DNA of 8,050 nt, from positions 1 through 8,050 of the forward strand of contig JAQVPY010000095.1 in the NCBI GenBank assembly GCA_028701815.1, given 5' to 3'. The DNA comes from Bacteroidales bacterium. Lineage in GTDB: Bacteria > Bacteroidota > Bacteroidia > Bacteroidales > BM520. This document shows, piece by piece, positions 5,454-8,050 of the stretch; the first letter of the stretch is position 1, and the number at the start of each line of letters is the position of its first letter. The notes under the pieces are model-generated. The model saw only the letters and a program-made list of their open reading frames with translations, made no database searches and was not told where the DNA came from. A program made the position numbers and the translations under genes.

Positions 5454-7070
5454 ATGAGAAGAACAAAAGGCAAGCGGTTATTTTTAGTGATGTTTATCAT
5501 TACTGTGCTTTTCATTTCCGCACCTGCGATCATCGGGAAATTTAAGCTCATAAGGTTCAGTGGATTAAAAGGGACAGTCGAAAAAGTACCGAAACCCGAA
5601 CTCTCTTTCGCAACTTTTTATGATATGTCGTTTCAGGACAAAGCGGAAAAATATGTATCTCAGAACTTTGGGTTCAGAGAGCCTGTAATAAGATTTTACA
5701 ATCAGATTATCTGGGAGCTGTTTCATAAAACCTACAACGACAAAGTATCTATCGGCAAAGAGCGGTGGTTGTATGAGCCATGGTACGTCGATGAATATTT
5801 CGGCACCATAAATTATTTAGACGACACTATAAAGCTCAGGGAAGAATTCGACAGACAATCCGACTATATATATCAGATATCGTCAATATTAAATGCCTAT
5901 GAAACGAAATTAATAGTATTGATGGTACCCGGCAAGCCGCAAATTTACCCCGAGTATTTACCTGAGCACAAGGGATCACCGGATTCTGTAACTATCAGGG
6001 CCAACGACTATTACACTAAGAAATTCGAAGAATTAGGAATAGACCACATCAATTATACCGAATGGTTTGTCGAGCAGAAAGAAGCTGATTCATTCTTGTT
6101 ATTTCCACAAACAGGCACTCACTGGAGCAATACCGCATCTTTATACGCGATGGACTCTTTAATAAAATATATGGAGGCTACGAGTGGCATTAACATGCAC
6201 AATTTATCTATAGGAAAACTTCACGCCCGGAAGACAGCAAAGACCCCTGATGACGACCTCGAGCAATTACTAAATTTAATGCATCCTATAAAAAAAGACG
6301 CGATATTATATGCTGACGTTGATGTCATAAGTGATTCTACAGCATATCGTCCCAACATATTAGTCATAGGGGATTCGTATTTTTGGAACATGGACTACAG
6401 CGTTCCTTTAGACGAGCTATTTAACAGGCATCCTTTCTGGTATTATAACAGCAAGGTGTATTTTGATGAGAACCATACCAGCGTAAAAGATTTAAATATG
6501 GTAGAAGAGTTGATACGATCAGATTTTGTCATTCTACTGTTTTCGGCATACCCAATGTATTATTTCAGTTGCAACTTTGCCCACAATGCCTTATTAAAGC
6601 TTTACGTCTCCCCTGAAACGATTGACTCATTAATTGAAGAAAAGGCAAAATCCATAAGAAAACAGCCCAAATACATGGATTTCATTATAGAGAAGGCTGC
6701 AAAGTCAAATTCTTCTATTGAGAGTGCTATATATAATGATGCCAAATATCTTGTTTTCAAGAACCCTGAAAATATTTATACAGAGTTAAAAAACAGAAAC
6801 ATTCCTCAAAGGCACAGTAGCGATGTAGATAAATATTATTATCTCTATAAGGATCCTCATTCAGAGAGTTACATTCGTAACAGAGACAGCTACGGAGATT
6901 ATATTATTCCTGATATGGAAACACGAATTGAAGAGGTCATTAAATCGATGAAGCGCAATCCCGAATGGATGAATACGTTGCAGGAAAAAGCGCGCCGAGA
7001 TAACATTTCATTAGAAGAAGCCATGTATCAAGATGCAAAATGGATAATTAAAAAACGGAACAAACAATAA
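5454..7070 (+). CDS. Membrane-anchored SGNH-like acyltransferase partner (AlgJ/AlgX/DltD-like) with duplicated C-terminal module
   Basis: The 538-residue protein has a basic start and one membrane helix (about 9-28), so it is probably anchored with a periplasmic body. Features resembling AlgJ/AlgX-type SGNH domains are NFGFRE (71-76), SIGKERWLYEP (99-109), LIVLMVPGKPQIYPEYLP (153-170), TGTHWS (220-225) with H223, and VIGDSYFW (303-310) with S308 as the candidate nucleophile. These proteins transfer an acyl group supplied by an MBOAT partner to a glycan. AlgJ and AlgX usually have Asp two residues before the His (DTHW); here that place is Gly221, a variant I recall from other families of this kind, so the catalytic set may be Ser/His based. 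Residues 394-534 hold two copies of a 43-residue helical module that AlgX lacks. The start is 3 bp after the MBOAT stop, indicating coupled expression. The family call is by motif and neighbour; substrate is unknown. Confidence 0.85.
   Translation: MRRTKGKRLFLVMFIITVLFISAPAIIGKFKLIRFSGLKGTVEKVPKPELSFATFYDMSFQDKAEKYVSQNFGFREPVIRFYNQIIWELFHKTYNDKVSIGKERWLYEPWYVDEYFGTINYLDDTIKLREEFDRQSDYIYQISSILNAYETKLIVLMVPGKPQIYPEYLPEHKGSPDSVTIRANDYYTKKFEELGIDHINYTEWFVEQKEADSFLLFPQTGTHWSNTASLYAMDSLIKYMEATSGINMHNLSIGKLHARKTAKTPDDDLEQLLNLMHPIKKDAILYADVDVISDSTAYRPNILVIGDSYFWNMDYSVPLDELFNRHPFWYYNSKVYFDENHTSVKDLNMVEELIRSDFVILLFSAYPMYYFSCNFAHNALLKLYVSPETIDSLIEEKAKSIRKQPKYMDFIIEKAAKSNSSIESAIYNDAKYLVFKNPENIYTELKNRNIPQRHSSDVDKYYYLYKDPHSESYIRNRDSYGDYIIPDMETRIEEVIKSMKRNPEWMNTLQEKARRDNISLEEAMYQDAKWIIKKRNKQ
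6633..6761 (+). repeat. Coding repeat, copy 1 of the 43-residue C-terminal module of the SGNH protein
   Basis: Residues 394-436 of the SGNH protein align without gaps to residues 492-534. Shared positions include IEE, KS, P405/P503, M408/M506, EKA (413-415/511-513), N419/N517, S421/S519, E423/E521, A425/A523, Y427/Y525 and DAK (429-431/527-529). By my hand count 19 of 43 residues are identical. The pattern of charged and hydrophobic residues suggests two helices. The DNA copies have diverged, so the duplication is old. Confidence 0.8.
6927..7055 (+). repeat. Coding repeat, copy 2 of the 43-residue C-terminal module of the SGNH protein
   Basis: Residues 492-534, close to the very C-terminus, are the second copy, with RNPEWMNTLQEKA (501-513) and SLEEAMYQDAKW (519-530) as its core. 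A 55-residue linker rich in Tyr, Asp and Arg (437-491) separates the copies. Conservation of the Pro-x-aromatic-Met, Glu-Lys-Ala and Asp-Ala-Lys positions after divergence at DNA level suggests that the module is under selection rather than being spacer. Confidence 0.8.
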
Positions 7071-7083
7071 ACATATTAGAAGC

Positions 7084-7533
7084 ATGAAGCGATTTATTAT
7101 TTTAATAACATTATTATTCTCAACAACGGCATTATTTTGCCAAGAAGATATTTCCGGTTTATGGGAATCACACGACGGTGCAGGGAATAGAACGGGCGAG
7201 ATAAAGCTGTATATGAAAGACGGCTTATTATATGGAACGATAACAAAGGCGTATCATCCCAAGACGGGAGAAGAAATCTCTGACATGATATGTGAAGGCT
7301 GCCGCGACAAGTATAATGGACAGAACATAATAGGGATGACTTTAGTCTGCGGTTTAGAGTACGACTGTAATAAAGAGGCTTATTGCGGGCACAGTGCTTG
7401 TTTTGCTCCGGAAAAGAACATGATAGCCAACTGCAAAATATGGCTCGACAAGGAAGATCACGACATATTATACCTGCGAGGATATCTCGGCATCTTGTTT
7501 GAAACACAGAAATGGTACAGGCTGCGACGATAG
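7084..7533 (+). CDS. Secreted DUF2147 family protein, Cys-rich variant
   Basis: The 149-residue product starts with a signal peptide (MKRF, hydrophobic core about 4-18). C19 does not sit in a standard lipobox because Phe18 precedes it, so a soluble periplasmic protein is more likely than a lipoprotein. The mature part fits DUF2147: ISGLWES (23-29), GEIKLY (38-43), GLLYGTI (47-53), a CEGC pair (C70, C73), NIIGM (81-85), CKIWL (117-121), LYLRGYLGILFETQKWYRL (129-147). The family is a small beta-barrel-like periplasmic protein of unknown function. Cysteines are at 70, 73, 89, 95, 101, 106 and 117; those at 95, 101 and 106 fall in a stretch where family members usually have a short Gly/Asp-rich turn, so extra disulfides or a metal site are possible. 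It follows the SGNH gene by 13 bp and is probably the last gene of the same operon. Its link to acylation is inference only. Confidence 0.9.
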   Translation: MKRFIILITLLFSTTALFCQEDISGLWESHDGAGNRTGEIKLYMKDGLLYGTITKAYHPKTGEEISDMICEGCRDKYNGQNIIGMTLVCGLEYDCNKEAYCGHSACFAPEKNMIANCKIWLDKEDHDILYLRGYLGILFETQKWYRLRR

Positions 7534-7539
7534 CGACAG

Positions 7540-8050
7540 CTATGCCATTTCACCGCGCATAGAAACGGATAGTTTAGTTTTTACTTCTTCCAGCGAGTAT
7601 TCTTTTCCAAAGAGGAACATCATCTTAGCTATCGCAGCTTCGGTAGTAATATCTTTTCCGCCGATTACGCCGGTTTCGGCGAGTTTAAGACCGGTAGCAT
7701 ACAATTCGGTATTTACGCCACCCTCTTTACATTGTGAAACGTTAAAAATAATAACGTTTCTATTTATTGCTTCCTGCATCTCATCCAAAAACCAGTCGGC
7801 AGTAGGCGCATTACCCGCGCCAAAAGTCTCAAGGATAGCTCCCTTTAAATTAGGGATATTAAGAATAGTATGCACAACATTTCGTGTAATTCCGGGAAAC
7901 AATTTCAGTATAGCAATATTATCGTCGAGTTGGGTATTAACCTTCAGTCTCTTAAAATTGGGCTTTTGTATATACTGGTAGTTATATTTTACTTCGATTC
8001 CTACTTCAGCCAATGAAGGATAATTACCTGACATAAAGGCGTTAAAGTTT
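7540..8050 (-). CDS. ansA: Type I L-asparaginase, C-terminal part (5' end beyond the window)
   Basis: On the - strand the frame runs from the right edge (first full codon at 8049-8047) to TAG at 7542-7540, about 169 residues. The Met at 8034-8032 is internal: the frame continues upstream as NFNAF, and NFNAFMSGNYPSLAEVGI is the conserved AF-x-SPNYP-x-LAE-x-G block of cytosolic asparaginases. Other family motifs are LKGAILETFGAGNAP, FNVSQCKEGGVN, YATGLKLAETGVIGGKDITTEAA and the ending SMRGEMA, close to RGEL(T) of E. coli AnsA. The enzyme hydrolyses L-asparagine to aspartate and ammonia in the cytoplasm. The Cys in VSQC corresponds, from memory, to Cys273 of E. coli AnsA in the allosteric asparagine site. 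The N-terminal catalytic Thr/Asp residues lie outside the window. It converges on the DUF2147 gene with 6 bp between stops. Confidence 0.96.
   Translation of the reverse strand, partial: NFNAFMSGNYPSLAEVGIEVKYNYQYIQKPNFKRLKVNTQLDDNIAILKLFPGITRNVVHTILNIPNLKGAILETFGAGNAPTADWFLDEMQEAINRNVIIFNVSQCKEGGVNTELYATGLKLAETGVIGGKDITTEAAIAKMMFLFGKEYSLEEVKTKLSVSMRGEMA

Noticed and set aside
7097..7507. A 136-codon - strand open frame opposite the DUF2147 gene
   Set aside because: It is a shadow of the DUF2147 gene, with Arg/Ser/Leu-rich composition typical of antisense frames.
7499..7981. A 160-codon + strand open frame opposite the asparaginase gene
   Set aside because: It is antisense to a clear asparaginase coding sequence with intact family motifs, and its product is a Ser/Ile-rich stretch with no recognisable domain.
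8032..8034. ATG at 8034-8032 as the asparaginase start
   Set aside because: The frame continues to the window edge with conserved family residues upstream (NFNAF), so this Met is internal.

Overview
The window looks like chromosomal DNA of a Bacteroidota bacterium, probably of the order Bacteroidales. The evidence is moderate to low GC outside one Gly-rich tail, start codons preceded by A/T-rich leaders with essentially no Shine-Dalgarno sequences, candidate promoters resembling the Bacteroidetes TTTG / TAnnTTTG consensus, and a gene set typical of the phylum: HtpG, LemA with TPM-domain proteins, an MBOAT/SGNH pair, a DUF2147 protein and type I asparaginase. This assignment is inferred from style and protein similarity; no rRNA or other marker gene is present.

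Layout, left to right. (1) At positions 2-118 is the last 38 codons of a + strand gene that reads like the C-terminus of a membrane-bound polyprenyl-phosphate sugar transferase (exopolysaccharide initiation). (2) An 89-bp gap (119-207) carries a candidate promoter and short inverted repeats. (3) Four closely spaced + strand genes follow: htpG (Hsp90), lemA, a cytosolic TPM-domain protein, and an exported, membrane-anchored TPM-domain protein with a Gly-rich tail. Gaps are 22 bp, 9 bp and a 1-base TGATG overlap, so one operon is likely. (4) A 47-bp gap (3958-4004) has a perfect TAnnTTTG element. (5) A second tight + strand set follows: an AlgI-type MBOAT acyltransferase, a membrane-anchored SGNH (AlgJ/AlgX-like) partner, and a secreted Cys-rich DUF2147 protein, with gaps of 3 and 13 bp. 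(6) Converging on it from the - strand, only 6 bp away, is the C-terminal part of a type I L-asparaginase that runs off the right edge.

How the genes may work together. The second set looks like a surface-polymer O-acylation module: the MBOAT protein would pass an acyl group across the inner membrane and the periplasmic SGNH protein would transfer it to a glycan. The glycan is not identified here; the upstream sugar transferase fragment is only suggestive because another operon lies between. The first set joins a general chaperone with LemA/TPM envelope proteins of poorly known role. I saw no tRNA, rRNA, CRISPR array, insertion sequence or phage gene. The least conventional signals are an ungapped 43-residue repeat at the C-terminus of the SGNH protein, the Gly in place of the usual Asp in its THW motif, and the Cys-rich insert in the DUF2147 protein. 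None of these amounts to a demonstrated new system.
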